Below the pieces are notes generated by a model that saw only the letters and a program-made list of their open reading frames with translations, was not told where the DNA came from and did not search any database. Of a stretch of DNA of 64,000 bases, positions 9,239 through 18,871 are shown piece after piece. The position numbers were made by a program, and so were the translations under genes. The stretch is from CAVWDI01 sp963793095 (lineage in GTDB: Bacteria; Chloroflexota; Anaerolineae; Anaerolineales; UBA4823), in the NCBI GenBank assembly GCA_963793095.1, contig CAWBYY010000011.1, forward strand, positions 496,001 through 560,000, in the 5' to 3' direction. The number at the start of each line of letters is the position of its first letter. Position 1 is the first letter of the stretch.

Positions 9239-10846
9239 TTGCCCGATCTTATCCTTTATAACGGCAGATTACACACCCAGGACTCCCAATTCCCCCGCGC
9301 CAGCGCCCTGGCCCTGCGCTCCGGACGTATCCTGGCTGTAGGGAATGACGAAGATATTCGCAGCCTGGCATCTGCTCACACAGAGCAGATAAACCTGGAA
9401 AAGCGCAGGGTCCTGCCGGGCCTCACCGATGCCCATTTTCACTTCTATGAATGGGCTTTGCTGCTGCGCGGCCTGGCTCTCGAAGACACAAGTTCGATTA
9501 AAGAGATCCAGGACCGGGTTCAAAATGCTGCCCGGCAGGCTGTCCCCGGGACCTGGATCGTGGGACAGGGATGGAACCAGAACCATTGGACAGAACCGCA
9601 CCTTCCGGACCGTTATGAACTCGACCGTGTCGCTCCGGAAAATCCTGTCATTCTCTGGCGGACCGACCTGCACCTTGCATGGGTGAATTCAAAAGCGCTT
9701 GAAGCAGCTGAAATTGTCCCGGGCATACCCGACCCGGACATGGGAGTTATCGAACGGGATGAGACTGGAAAGCCAACCGGAATACTTCGTGAATTAGCCA
9801 TCAACCTGGTCCGCAGGGTTATTCCAACTCCCGGCGATAATGAAACCGGAGCGGCTATGCTCCATGCGATAGGAAAAATACACCGGCTTGGTTTAACCGG
9901 GGTGCATGATTACCGCATAATGGGTGGCCAGGATGGACCCCCGGCGCTGCGGGCCTGGCAGCGGCTGCGGGCTGAAAACAAATTGGATCTGCGGGCCTGG
10001 GTGATGCTGCCAGGGGAACTGCTGGATGAGGCTGCTGCCCTGGGATTATTAACCGGGTTCGGCGATGATTTCCTGCGAATTGGCGGGGCTAAATTCTTTG
10101 CGGACGGCTCTACGGGTTCGCGCACTTCCTGGATGCTTGAACCCTTCGAGGATGCTGGCCAGGGGATGCCTCTCACCTCAATGGAAGAATTAGCCAGGGG
10201 GATTGATAAGGCAAACCGGGCAGGCATCTCCACAGCCATCCACGCCATTGGGGACCGCGCTGTGCGTGAGTTGCTGGATGTTTATACAGAAGTCCTGGCG
10301 GCACACGAAGGGGAGACCCGCCCGACAGCCCCTCACCGTATCGAACATGTGCAGCACAGCTGCCCCGACGATTTAAAACGATTGGCGCCTCTGGGATTGG
10401 TCGCCTCAGTGCAACCACTCCACATAACCGCAGATATCACAATGATCGAGCAAGCCTGCGGACTGCGCTCAAAGTGGGCGTACGCCCTGCGCAGTTTGCT
10501 GCAGGCAGGCACGGTGCTCGCCTTCGGGTCGGACTGCCCGGTCGTCTCCCCCAACCCGTTCTGGGGTATGCACGCCGCGGTGACCCGCCAGCGCCGCAAT
10601 GCGACTCCCCCCGGCGGCTGGCACCCTGACCAGCGCCTGTCGCTCGCCGAAGCGGTCTGGGGCTATACAATGGGATGCGCCGTTGCCAGCGGACAGGAAA
10701 AGCGCCAGGGCAGCCTGACACCCGGGAAACTGGCCGACCTGGTCGTCCTGGACCGCGATATTTTCACCATCCCCCCTGACCAGATAGCCGACACCCGGGT
10801 TACAATGACGGTCTTCGACGGCAGGGTTGTTTACCGCAGTTCATAA
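9239..10846 (+). CDS. YtcJ-like metal-dependent amidohydrolase
   Basis: A 535-residue amidohydrolase-superfamily enzyme (amidohydrolase 3, YtcJ type). The N-terminal strands include GRLHTQD and a LPGLTDAHFHFYEW segment whose HxH would bind a metal. Further signatures are GGAKFFADGSTGSRTS (about 280), AIHAIGDRAVRELLD (about 340), PHRIEHVQHS, and FGSDCPVVSPNPFWGMHAAVTR near the catalytic Asp. A C-terminal beta-sandwich segment contains GKLADLVVLDRDIF. An AGGAG box at 9228-9232 lies 6 bases before the TTG start at 9239. The family hydrolyses C-N bonds of amides or cyclic amides; the exact substrate is unknown. It follows the ABC operon by 98 bases and may be co-transcribed. Confidence 0.88.
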   Translation: MPDLILYNGRLHTQDSQFPRASALALRSGRILAVGNDEDIRSLASAHTEQINLEKRRVLPGLTDAHFHFYEWALLLRGLALEDTSSIKEIQDRVQNAARQAVPGTWIVGQGWNQNHWTEPHLPDRYELDRVAPENPVILWRTDLHLAWVNSKALEAAEIVPGIPDPDMGVIERDETGKPTGILRELAINLVRRVIPTPGDNETGAAMLHAIGKIHRLGLTGVHDYRIMGGQDGPPALRAWQRLRAENKLDLRAWVMLPGELLDEAAALGLLTGFGDDFLRIGGAKFFADGSTGSRTSWMLEPFEDAGQGMPLTSMEELARGIDKANRAGISTAIHAIGDRAVRELLDVYTEVLAAHEGETRPTAPHRIEHVQHSCPDDLKRLAPLGLVASVQPLHITADITMIEQACGLRSKWAYALRSLLQAGTVLAFGSDCPVVSPNPFWGMHAAVTRQRRNATPPGGWHPDQRLSLAEAVWGYTMGCAVASGQEKRQGSLTPGKLADLVVLDRDIFTIPPDQIADTRVTMTVFDGRVVYRSS

Positions 10847-11402
10847 CCCAGGATACACCCGCGTCATCCTGCCGGCAGTTGTAGCCCGTGTTCATACCCG
10901 GGCCCTTGCCTCCCGAAACCTGTCCTTAAATCCCATACTAAGCTAAGGGGAAAAAATCAAACAAGTCCGCACATTCGGGTGCCAGTGACTCCAGAATCCG
11001 GTTAATTTACATTGTTGTTGAATCATGCTGTTGACATCAACATTAATATATGATAAATTGTATAAACAAGGTAAAATATGCCTGTAATGTCGTAATTGCT
11101 CTTTTAAATAAAATTCAATAAATCGCCCCGGCGATTTCAAGGCAAATTGTTTTGGCCTGCCAGTTTAAGACAATCTGGTTGGCTCATCCCTGACTCTCTA
11201 TTCTCCCCGCCACCAGCAACCGGCTCTAACAACGCCTCAGCAATGAGGCGCACATAAATATTTTTCGTTCCACTGGTTTCTGCCAGCATGGCTGTTCTTC
11301 TGGCAGTTGCCGAGTAGAGTAAGGAGGTGATATTTCCCGAGCCAAATTAACTGAAAACGATCACAGAACACTTTTTCTAATTTGAACGAAAGGAGCTATT
11401 TT
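10847..11402. other. Spacer upstream of a small membrane protein
   Basis: No gene is supported over about 550 bases; the minus-strand frame at 10943-11140 has no ribosome site or motif. The stretch holds a candidate promoter (11031-11059) and runs into a typical ribosome site at 11388-11394. Confidence 0.4.
11031..11059 (+). promoter_or_regulatory. Candidate promoter
   Basis: A perfect TTGACA (11031-11036) is followed after 17 bases by TAAATT (11054-11059), which matches the -10 consensus at 4 of 6 positions; a TATGAT lies slightly upstream of that box. It would drive the membrane protein gene at 11403, leaving a long leader. Confidence 0.35.
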
Positions 11403-11828
11403 GTGAACATAAAGAAATTCCTTCTCGCATCACTTGCTGCCTTCCTCAGCCTTAATATCACTTATGCTGTTATTGAAGGCGTCCTTCTCGGCGACTACAT
11501 AGACAGCGCTGTCACTCAGCCTTCAGGGGCATTGCCTCCAGACGCAATAACGGGACAGTCGCTCGCACTGGTTATGTTTGCTATTGCTGCTATGTCTCTG
11601 ATTATGGCAAAAATTTATCCTAAGGGATATGAAGGCAGGTCGCCTGCAGTTGAGGGACTCAAATTCGGTATTCTTATGGGAATGTTCTACGGGATACCGT
11701 TTACCTTCTTCTTTGGTACTATGTTTCCCATAAGCGTGAGCGCTATTCTGATAATGGCGATCGTCACAACTCTGGAAGTAGCCGTGGCTGGAGTCCTTGT
11801 TGGACTCGTATACGGAAAAATGGAGTAG
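11403..11828 (+). CDS. Four-TM membrane protein of unknown function
   Basis: A 141-residue protein starting at the GTG at 11403, chosen because AAAGGAG lies 8 bases before it; the earlier TTG at 11382 overlaps that ribosome site and cannot be the start. Hydrophobic segments fall at about residues 5-27, 52-70, 88-108 and 112-135. An extracytoplasmic loop contains DSAVTQPSGALPPDA. The GILMGMFYGIPFTFFFG segment resembles small proteins of the DUF1761/DUF4199 kind, but I cannot assign a family with confidence. It stands alone. Confidence 0.7.
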   Translation: MNIKKFLLASLAAFLSLNITYAVIEGVLLGDYIDSAVTQPSGALPPDAITGQSLALVMFAIAAMSLIMAKIYPKGYEGRSPAVEGLKFGILMGMFYGIPFTFFFGTMFPISVSAILIMAIVTTLEVAVAGVLVGLVYGKME

Positions 11829-12045
11829 CCCGAACAGCCACCCTGCTCAAAAGAATTAAATTAGGGGGGATCTGAAGCGCATTTACGCTGAATACTCAGG
11901 CCGAGAGCGGTAATCTCTTCTCACGGCTATTCCGCTTGAGAGTTTCGTTATTAATTGACTCTGGAATGCGCCGAATAACATGCATTATTTCGCGCCATCC
12001 CACTCAGCCTCAAAATGCCCTTGCCTGTTGATTTTTTAGCCTGAT

Positions 12046-12342
12046 CTAACCGCCAGCCATTGCGCCTACAATTCTCAGCGGCTCCTCGCCTGAGGCTACC
12101 GCAGCGGGCAGCGGTTCATCCAGCGGGTCGTGGGACAGGTCTTCACCATCTGCAAAAAAGCGTACAAAAGGACGCCGTTCTTTGGTGGTATGGTCGCGTA
12201 TCGTCCCGCGCAGTACAGGATACTGGTCTTCCAGCGCATCCAGTACTGAGCCAATTGTCACTTCTTCCCCAGGGTTAATTTCGACCTCACGCCCCACTTC
12301 CGCCAATCTCCAGAGGTGGGTGGGGAGGATTATGCGGATCAT
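12046..12342 (-). CDS. MoaD/ThiS-like beta-grasp protein
   Basis: A 98-residue ubiquitin-fold protein ending in GAMAGG; the terminal Gly-Gly is where MoaD and ThiS proteins are adenylated and thiolated. Within the fold, EVTIGSVLDALEDQYPVL forms the helix after strand 2 and EEPLRIVGAMAGG is the last strand. Its ATG overlaps the TGA of the preceding BNR-repeat gene (12339-12342), so the two are translationally coupled. Genes for molybdopterin synthesis or sulfur transfer are not nearby. The conserved neighbourhood of a BNR-repeat protein plus a MoaD-like protein suggests a small sulfur carrier or protein modifier of unknown target. The fold call is strong; the role is unknown. Confidence 0.85.
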   Translation of the reverse strand: MIRIILPTHLWRLAEVGREVEINPGEEVTIGSVLDALEDQYPVLRGTIRDHTTKERRPFVRFFADGEDLSHDPLDEPLPAAVASGEEPLRIVGAMAGG

Positions 12343-13454
12343 GGCAGCGTCTGCACCTCAACCGAATATACCGGCGGGAGATCGCGCACGATGGGTGCCC
12401 AGCTGTCGCCGGAGTCCTTTGAGGCGTACACCTGCCCGCCGGTTGTGCCGAAGTACAACCCGCACGCGTCAAGCGAATCGACCGCAAAGGCGCTGCGCAA
12501 TATGTTTACATAGCAGTCCTTCTGCGGCAGCCCCCTGGTCAATGCTTCCCATTCATCCCCGCCGGCGCGGCTGCGGTAGACCCGCAGTTTTCCATCCGGC
12601 GGGTAATGCTCGGAATCGCTCTTTATCGGGACAACATAGACTGTGTCGGGTTCGTGGGCGTGGACCGCGATTGGAAATCCGAAATCTGACGGCAGGTTCC
12701 CGCTGATTTCGCGCCAGGTATCGCCGCTGTCATCACTACGCATCACATCCCAGTGTTTCTGCATGAACAGCACCTCGGGGCGGGAAGGGTGCATGGTTAT
12801 ATTGTGGACGCAGTGACCGACTTCAGCCTGTGGATCGGGAAGTTCGAAATCGGACTTCAAACCGTTGTTAATGGGCTTCCAGTTCTCTCCGCCGTCGTCT
12901 GTGCGGAACGCGCCGGCTGCAGAGATAGCAGTGTAAATCCGGCGCGGGTTTTCCGGATCCACCAGAATGCAGTGCAGACACATGCCGCCCGCCCCCGGCT
13001 GCCACAACTCGCCTTTCGCTTCTCGCAGGCCGGGCAGTTCCCGCCAGGTCCCGCCGCCGTCTTCAGTCCGGAAGAGGGCGGCATCTTCGACACCTGCGTA
13101 AACAGTGTCCGGGTCCGTCGCTGAAGGTTCCAGGTACCAGACCCGGGTGAACTCCCAGGGGTGCTGGGTGCCGTCGTAATACTGGTGGGTACCAGGGACG
13201 CCTTCATAAACAAATTCATTTCCGACAGTTTCCCAGGTTTTGCCGCCGTCACCGGACCGGTGCATAACCTGCCCGAACCATTCGGTTGATTGCGAAGCGT
13301 ACAGGCGGTCAGGGTCAGCCGGAGAGCCTTTGATATGGTAGATCTCCCAGCCCGGGAAGTATGGACCGTCTACCCGCCAGTTCTGGCGCACCCCGTCCGC
13401 GGTGAGGATGAATGCGCCTTTACGTGTTCCAACCAGAACTCTTACTGAACTCAT
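12339..13454 (-). CDS. BNR/Asp-box repeat beta-propeller protein (sialidase/VPS10-like)
   Basis: A 371-residue cytoplasmic-looking protein without a signal peptide. Five Asp-box motifs (S/T-x-D-x-G-x-x-W type) are visible: SGDGGKTW, TEDGGGTW, TDDGGENW, SDDSGDTW and SKDSGDSW, spaced as in a six- or seven-bladed beta-propeller. Such folds occur in exo-sialidases, sortilin-like proteins and photosystem assembly factors. The Arg triad and nucleophile Tyr of a real sialidase cannot be confirmed by eye, so hydrolase activity should not be assumed. It is stop-start coupled to the MoaD-like gene downstream. Confidence 0.85.
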   Translation of the reverse strand: MSSVRVLVGTRKGAFILTADGVRQNWRVDGPYFPGWEIYHIKGSPADPDRLYASQSTEWFGQVMHRSGDGGKTWETVGNEFVYEGVPGTHQYYDGTQHPWEFTRVWYLEPSATDPDTVYAGVEDAALFRTEDGGGTWRELPGLREAKGELWQPGAGGMCLHCILVDPENPRRIYTAISAAGAFRTDDGGENWKPINNGLKSDFELPDPQAEVGHCVHNITMHPSRPEVLFMQKHWDVMRSDDSGDTWREISGNLPSDFGFPIAVHAHEPDTVYVVPIKSDSEHYPPDGKLRVYRSRAGGDEWEALTRGLPQKDCYVNILRSAFAVDSLDACGLYFGTTGGQVYASKDSGDSWAPIVRDLPPVYSVEVQTLP

Positions 13455-13528
13455 GCTGTTATTCCTTTTAAAGGTTGTGTTTACTAAGCCGATTTAGCAA
13501 TTCTAATGTTTCAGACCTTATTAGTCAA

Positions 13529-13857
13529 ACAAATATTCAACTCGCCTCCAGTCACGATGGTGTTAACTGGATCAGAGCGGAAGGCGATCGACCGCCGGTA
13601 TTGGACGTGGGACCACCCGGTTCGCGGGACGGCGGGCATGATTTACAATGCCTCCCAACCAGTTGAAGTGGGGGATAAGTTCTGGATCCAGAACCGGCTC
13701 CATATTAACCGGGAGCTTATCCTCCTCTGGCTCACAGCTCCGTGTGAATTATGACGCAGGTGGTGGATCCATGGCAGTGGAGTTATTGCTTGGCGGTCAG
13801 ACAATAGCGGGTTATGAAGCTGAAAACTGCGATCCGTTAACGGGAAACGATACCTGA
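13529..13857 (+). pseudogene. Decayed glycosidase-like gene relic in three frames
   Basis: Three consecutive plus-strand fragments in different frames read as one protein. First is NIQLASSHDGVNWIRAEGDR followed by a V-GPPGS segment. Then, from about 13633, comes AGMIYNASQPVEVGDKFWI. Then, from about 13738, LRVNYDAGGGSMAVELL runs on to a CDPLTGNDT end. These match the order of C-terminal motifs in glycosyl-hydrolase-32/sialidase-like proteins (SHDGVHW-R, a GPPGS-x-D-x-GMIY segment, then an N-x-DA-GGS-x-VELL strand and a CDPLTGD segment). At least two frameshifts and loss of the middle and N-terminus make it a relic. The match is by memory of the motifs. Confidence 0.5.
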
Positions 13858-14129
13858 ACAGGGTTACCTGTCCTATACCCCCCAGTTGTGCATCCCTGGA
13901 TAACTGCGAAGTTGAGATAACCCAGAAATGGTCTCAAGGATAAGCCGATGGGCGTGTCGAGTAATGTTGGTGCTGCCTGATTATTGAGTTTTAAACACGC
14001 GTTTTAATGAATATCCGCCCCAACTTGACCTGATCCGCTAATGCCAGGTGATCTTATTCCTTTATAGTAACTTTATCTAAATTTACCTGACCTCTACATG
14101 AGTTGGGTTGTAATAACGCCTGAAACCCA

Positions 14130-17100
14130 TCACAATTTGACTTCTTCCAGGATTTGTTCCAGATCCATATTTCTTCCCAGTGCCACTTCCTTTTCGAATT
14201 CTTGCGCTTCCATCCTCACTTTGAGCTCTTCAAGCAGCCTGCCCCCCTCTTGCTGTGAAGCGTGAGTGCACTGCTCTTGTCCTACTGCCCAGGCTGATAC
14301 CATCGCTGCACCCCTGGCTTGGTTCAGTTGATTCAGCATGGATGCCACACCCACCAGTGTTTCAACTGTTGCAGGTATTAACTCAATCTCTGTACTGATC
14401 TTAAGCGCCTGGCTGAATTGGTTACGAGCAATCTTGAAATCACCCGATTCGACATAAATTTGACCCAGGCTTGCATGGCAGTACACCATTTCGATACGAT
14501 ATTCATTCTCAGCAGCCATTGAAAGACTTTTTTGGTAATATTTGCGAGCAATTTTATTCTCCCCCTGCTTGTGATGGACCTCGCCTATCCCTCGAACGAC
14601 ACGGGTATTCAGAATTTTATGGGCTTCATTTGTAATCTCCAGGGCAGAGTTAAATTTTCCCAGTGCCTGTTCATATTGCCCTGACCAAATTGCTGTCAGA
14701 CCTAAACCATACAGACATTCACCTATCTCAAAAATGCGATTTATATTCTTGTAGAACGAATGAGCTTTCTCAAATGCAAATTGAGCGTTTGCATAATCAC
14801 CTGTCGCAATCAGGAAATGACCATAAAAATGCAGGGGGTATGCTTCAAAGGACTTCTCTCCACATTCTTGAGCCTCATGGATCGCCTGCTCCAGGAATGT
14901 CTTTGCCGCATTGTAATGTCCCCAGACACGGGATAGATCTCCCAGATCTGTTAGCAGTTCTGTCTTCACCCACAGATCACCTGTTTGCTCCGCGATGGAT
15001 AAACCTTCCTCCAGATAAATACGAGATCCCTGGTAATCTCCACAAGGCCATACGCTTCTCCCGTAATTGCCGAAAAGAATGGGTAATACGTGGCGAAGGT
15101 TGTTTTGTTTCGCAATTTCTATCCCTTCTTCAAGAAAACGCATTGCCTGACTCAGATCGCCCCGGTACATCGCATTTACCCCCAGGTTGTTCAGGCAGGC
15201 AGCTGCAGCATACCAATCACCCAGTTCTCTGGCTAATTTCAGGCTGCATTTATACAGCGTGTCTCCACGATCAAGATCACCTCGAGTAGATACCAGGATG
15301 CCCATCATCTTCATAGAAAACATCTTTCCATCTTGATCGCCAATTGATTTGGAGATCTCCAGTGCCCGTTGGACGATCTCGCTTGCTTTTTCATCAAATC
15401 CCTGGACTCTCTTAAAAAATGCGGTCCTATAGAGCGCTTTGATCTCGATTTCACGATCATCAAAAGCCAGGGCTAATTCCCGAGCTTCTTCCAAGTAAGG
15501 GTATGCATTCGTATAATCCGCTAGTCTGGCTAAAGTCTCTCCCATCTTGAAAAACAGGTAAGGCCGATGGGCTGTGTCTTGAATCGGTATTATGTTTCTT
15601 GCCTGTTCATAATTACGTAAGGCTTCCCGGTACGCGCCTGTATCAAAGGCTTGATCACCACCCAGGATCAGATATTCCACTGCTTTTTCCACCTCCCCGG
15701 ATTGGGTGTAATGCCAGCCCAATTGATAGGCGATCGATCCTCTCATCTTCTCGCTCTGTTCAGCGAACAATCCCTCCAGTGCCCTGGCGATCTCACCATG
15801 CAGAAGTTGTCTTTCCCCTTCACTCAATCCGCTGTATAAGTACTGCTGGAAGAGATGGTGGGCGAAGCGGTAGCGCGCCAGCATCTTGTGGTCTAAGGCC
15901 AACCCGCTTCGGGCGTGGATCAAACGATGGCGTTTTTCAAGCTCACCGGAGAGCAAGCTCAGCAGTCTGCGTTCCTCCATTTTCTGAATGCGGGCTACCA
16001 CCTGGGCAGTGAAATCCTCTCCTTCCACGCTGGCCACTGTAAGGATCTCACGCGGCTCATCTTCCAGGCGGGTAATCCGCTCTGCGATGACCGCTTCCAC
16101 TCTGGCAGGCATGCACTCCCAATCTATAGCGGGACCGGCATTCCAGCACCCATCCTCATCCTGCCTTAGTTCGCCACGATCTTGCAGTGACCTCAATAGC
16201 TCGATTGTGAAAAGGGGGTGCCCGCCTGTATGTGCGAACAGGGCCTGGCGGAAACTATCATCCAGCCGGTTTGGCTCACTGTCTAACAGAGCCGTCACAA
16301 ATTGGATGCCTTCAGTTTCTTCCCCTTCTGCCAGATCCAGCTTGATGTCCCCGAAAGAAAGTGTGAACTCGGCCAAGATCTTCTCCAGAGGGTGGCGCAT
16401 ACCCTCGCGGCCGAGTGCCACTTCTTCCGGTCGGTAGGCGCCTGCAATCATGATCCTGGCTGCTGAGATGCGCCGTCCCAGGTGGAATAACAGACCAGTC
16501 GACGCAGTGTCGGCCCACTGAAGGTCATCCAGGATCAGCAGCAAGGGGTGCTCGTTAGCCACAAGGCAGAGCACATTGGTAAACTGCTCGAAGAGATGGC
16601 TCTGATCCAGACCTTCAAAGGCGGTCTTGGGACGTCCCACCTCCCTGGTAAGCGCTTCAAGCAGGTCGTTTCTTTCAGGGGCAGCGGCTTGGCTGCGCTC
16701 CAGCAAATCGCTGCCGGGAAGGAAGGTCTCAATAAGGTTGGGTCCCCGCTTCAGCAGCGCTTTCACCAGAAGCGGGATGATCTTCCATATGCGGCAGGCG
16801 TGTTCGGTCGTGATCGCGCCTGCTTTCCACTGCGCTTCCACATCCCCGCTCAACATGCTGAGCGCCTCCCGGAACGGCAGGTAGGGATCACCAATGCCGG
16901 TGTAGGCATTGCAGCTTCCTTTAACTACCAGCAAATCCGGGTGTTCAAGCATCGACCGCCTGCCGAACTCATCGACCAATGCTGTTTTTCCCCTCCCTGG
17001 ACCTCCACTTACAAAGGCTACCACCCCTTGACCATTCAACGCTTTTTGGAGGTACTTATTGAGTTTTTTCAATTGGCGCTCTTTGGCTACAAACAGAAGC

Positions 17101-17912
17101 GCTGGTTTCCTGTCGCGCGCATCTTTTTCCAAAAATTTGGGGGGTTCAATTCTCAGCGCTGATTTTTGTTTTACTACAGGTCCTGGAATGACAATTTTTT
17201 CATCCAGGATTTCCTGGTAGAGTTGGCGGGTCTCCTGGGAAGGTTCAAGTCCTAATTCATCCCCCAGAATCTTCCAGCAGTCTTGATATTGCTTCAAAGC
17301 CGCCTCCCGCTGGCCATTGTAAACCAGCAACCGCATTTTTTTACGGTGGGCAGTCTCCCTGGTAAGGTCATTACTTAATAACTGGTTGATGTAATGAATG
17401 CTGGATGTGTAATCGCCGATTTCCAGGTTTTTTTCAACCAGTGTATCCAAGCATTCCCAATATTTACTTTTCATTTCTTCTCGATTGACAACGATCCAGT
17501 CCTCAAAATCTCGGGCACCGCGCAGGTAGAAACCTTCCAGGAAATCTCCTCGATAGATTTTCACCGCTCTTTCGAAATCCGCCGCCGATAGTAAATCCTC
17601 AAATTGAGTGACATCTAGCTGTATATTGGCGTCCCCATTTATGCTGACTAAGTCTCGGGTTATAGTGATAAAACCCCCCAATTCTTTGCGCAGGCTGGTC
17701 AGCACCACCCGCAGGTTTGACAGCGCCCGTCTCTGACCGCGTTCCTCCCACAGCAACTCAGCCAGGATCTCTCGAGAAATAGTCCTGTTTTCACATGCCA
17801 GGTAAACCAGCAGCGCTTTGGCTTTATTAGAAACCAGATCTTTTACTGGTTCGCCTTTTTTTATTAGCGATAGTCCACCCAGTGTGGATATGACCAGTCC
17901 CTCTAGCTCCAT
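14130..17912 (-). CDS. BTAD-type transcriptional regulator with AAA/STAND ATPase and TPR repeats
   Basis: A 1260-residue regulator. Residues 1-95 form a winged-helix DNA-binding domain of the OmpR/SARP kind (SNKAKALLVYLACENR, then a basic ALSNLRVVLTSLRKEL helix). Residues about 96-250 form the bacterial transcriptional activation domain (DFEDWIVVNREEM, ETAHRKKMRLLVYNGQREAAL). An ATPase follows with Walker A GGPGRGKTALVDE (about 305) and Walker B LLLILDDLQWADTAS, then a long array of TPR motifs from about 770 to 1230 (for example AAAACLNNLGVNAMYRGDLS). No ribosome site is obvious. It is divergent from a paralogous cyclase-ATPase-TPR gene at 19797, with which it shares the ATPase segment closely (both have GSC, GIGDP, and a GDVEA-W segment). 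Proteins of this plan are signal-integrating activators; the signal is unknown. Confidence 0.9.
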   Translation of the reverse strand: MELEGLVISTLGGLSLIKKGEPVKDLVSNKAKALLVYLACENRTISREILAELLWEERGQRRALSNLRVVLTSLRKELGGFITITRDLVSINGDANIQLDVTQFEDLLSAADFERAVKIYRGDFLEGFYLRGARDFEDWIVVNREEMKSKYWECLDTLVEKNLEIGDYTSSIHYINQLLSNDLTRETAHRKKMRLLVYNGQREAALKQYQDCWKILGDELGLEPSQETRQLYQEILDEKIVIPGPVVKQKSALRIEPPKFLEKDARDRKPALLFVAKERQLKKLNKYLQKALNGQGVVAFVSGGPGRGKTALVDEFGRRSMLEHPDLLVVKGSCNAYTGIGDPYLPFREALSMLSGDVEAQWKAGAITTEHACRIWKIIPLLVKALLKRGPNLIETFLPGSDLLERSQAAAPERNDLLEALTREVGRPKTAFEGLDQSHLFEQFTNVLCLVANEHPLLLILDDLQWADTASTGLLFHLGRRISAARIMIAGAYRPEEVALGREGMRHPLEKILAEFTLSFGDIKLDLAEGEETEGIQFVTALLDSEPNRLDDSFRQALFAHTGGHPLFTIELLRSLQDRGELRQDEDGCWNAGPAIDWECMPARVEAVIAERITRLEDEPREILTVASVEGEDFTAQVVARIQKMEERRLLSLLSGELEKRHRLIHARSGLALDHKMLARYRFAHHLFQQYLYSGLSEGERQLLHGEIARALEGLFAEQSEKMRGSIAYQLGWHYTQSGEVEKAVEYLILGGDQAFDTGAYREALRNYEQARNIIPIQDTAHRPYLFFKMGETLARLADYTNAYPYLEEARELALAFDDREIEIKALYRTAFFKRVQGFDEKASEIVQRALEISKSIGDQDGKMFSMKMMGILVSTRGDLDRGDTLYKCSLKLARELGDWYAAAACLNNLGVNAMYRGDLSQAMRFLEEGIEIAKQNNLRHVLPILFGNYGRSVWPCGDYQGSRIYLEEGLSIAEQTGDLWVKTELLTDLGDLSRVWGHYNAAKTFLEQAIHEAQECGEKSFEAYPLHFYGHFLIATGDYANAQFAFEKAHSFYKNINRIFEIGECLYGLGLTAIWSGQYEQALGKFNSALEITNEAHKILNTRVVRGIGEVHHKQGENKIARKYYQKSLSMAAENEYRIEMVYCHASLGQIYVESGDFKIARNQFSQALKISTEIELIPATVETLVGVASMLNQLNQARGAAMVSAWAVGQEQCTHASQQEGGRLLEELKVRMEAQEFEKEVALGRNMDLEQILEEVKL

Positions 17913-18660
17913 TTAAGTCCCTTCATAAAATGACCGTTGAAAATAACCCTGGATATCCCTTCCAACAGGAGAAAATAATTACTAATGATGTGTTTCAGAA
18001 TCTTGTAACAGGTTTCATACCAGTTGCTTATACCGCTCGAAGTTCTTCTTCGGACTTAAAGCTCTCTTGCATTGTCTACCTGATTAAAAACCTTTCAAAA
18101 CCCGGTTATCCTTACCAAAGCTCCAACAGGACGCGTACATGACGCGTAATTTCAAACGTGAGTGGCTATTAATTAAAGTATCCTCAGCCTCAGGTTTTTG
18201 ACTTATCGTTATGGAATCAAAGTATCCGGACATTCAATGTAATTCACCAATTCAACCCCGGTCCGGATGTTCTTTATGATGAGAGATCAACTCAAAAACG
18301 CTCATTCAGATAAAATTATACATTGTTTTAATTTCTACCCCATAGAATTGGCTTCCCAACGGATTGTCTTTAGACATTTTTACTTTTTCATCAGAATTAT
18401 ATTGAAATAAAATTATTTTTACAAATCTGCAATATTCTTAAGACAACATAAGCTAACAATCATCAGGAATGTCCATTGGTCAATATACTTTTTGCGAAAG
18501 TTATTGGACTGGAACCAGGTACCCTGGAATATATTTTATTTTTAAACCGGACTCGAAGTTAGCGTCTTTGTCAATGGTGTAATTTCGATTGTGCTTCCAA
18601 TGATAAATCAGTAGTCATATTTACAAGAAATGATGTTTTCTCCTTTTCAGGAACGCTTTT
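17913..18660. other. Spacer with a dispersed repeat next to the IS element
   Basis: No gene is supported between the BTAD regulator and the IS3 remnant. About half of the stretch is copy 1 of a 357-base dispersed repeat (18201-18557). It is followed at 18558-18574 by a GTTAGCGTCTTTGTCAA segment that recurs with one mismatch at 2537-2553. Confidence 0.45.
18201..18557 (+). repeat. 357-base dispersed repeat, copy 1
   Basis: Starts at ACTTATCGTTATGGAATC and ends at CCGGACTCGAA. It matches 35908-36264 over equal length with about 11 mismatches by eye (about 97% identity). It encodes no convincing protein and has no terminal inverted repeats. Both copies lie within about 130 bases of IS3-family relics. 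Confidence 0.8.
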
Positions 18661-18670
18661 AATATCAGGC

Positions 18671-18871
18671 ATGATGGTGGTTGAAGTTGGTTGTCAATTA
18701 GAAACCAGCGAGCAGACCTACTACCGCTGGCGGAAAGAATATTGGGGATTGGATAAAACCCAGGCCAGGAAATTGAAAGAACTCGAAAGAGAGAACCTGC
18801 AGCTGAAGAAACAGGTGGCAGACTTGTCATTGGATTATGCGATCCTGAAGGAAGTGCTCTCAAAAAAGTGA
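18671..18871 (+). pseudogene. IS3-family transposase OrfA, 5'-truncated
   Basis: The 66-residue frame contains CQLETSEQTYYRWRKEY, the second half of the OrfA HTH, followed by the leucine-zipper-like KLKELERENLQLKKQVADL and ILKEVLSKK. In frame upstream, LLISGMM corresponds to the usual EVLISQGM of the family, but the preceding FTAEQI helix is absent, so the 5' end is missing. It overlaps the start of orfB by 4 bases, as in active IS3 elements, where orfA and orfB are joined by programmed frameshifting. Confidence 0.8.

Noticed and set aside
10943..11140. Minus-strand open frame of 65 codons.
   Set aside because: No start signal; covers a plus-strand promoter candidate.
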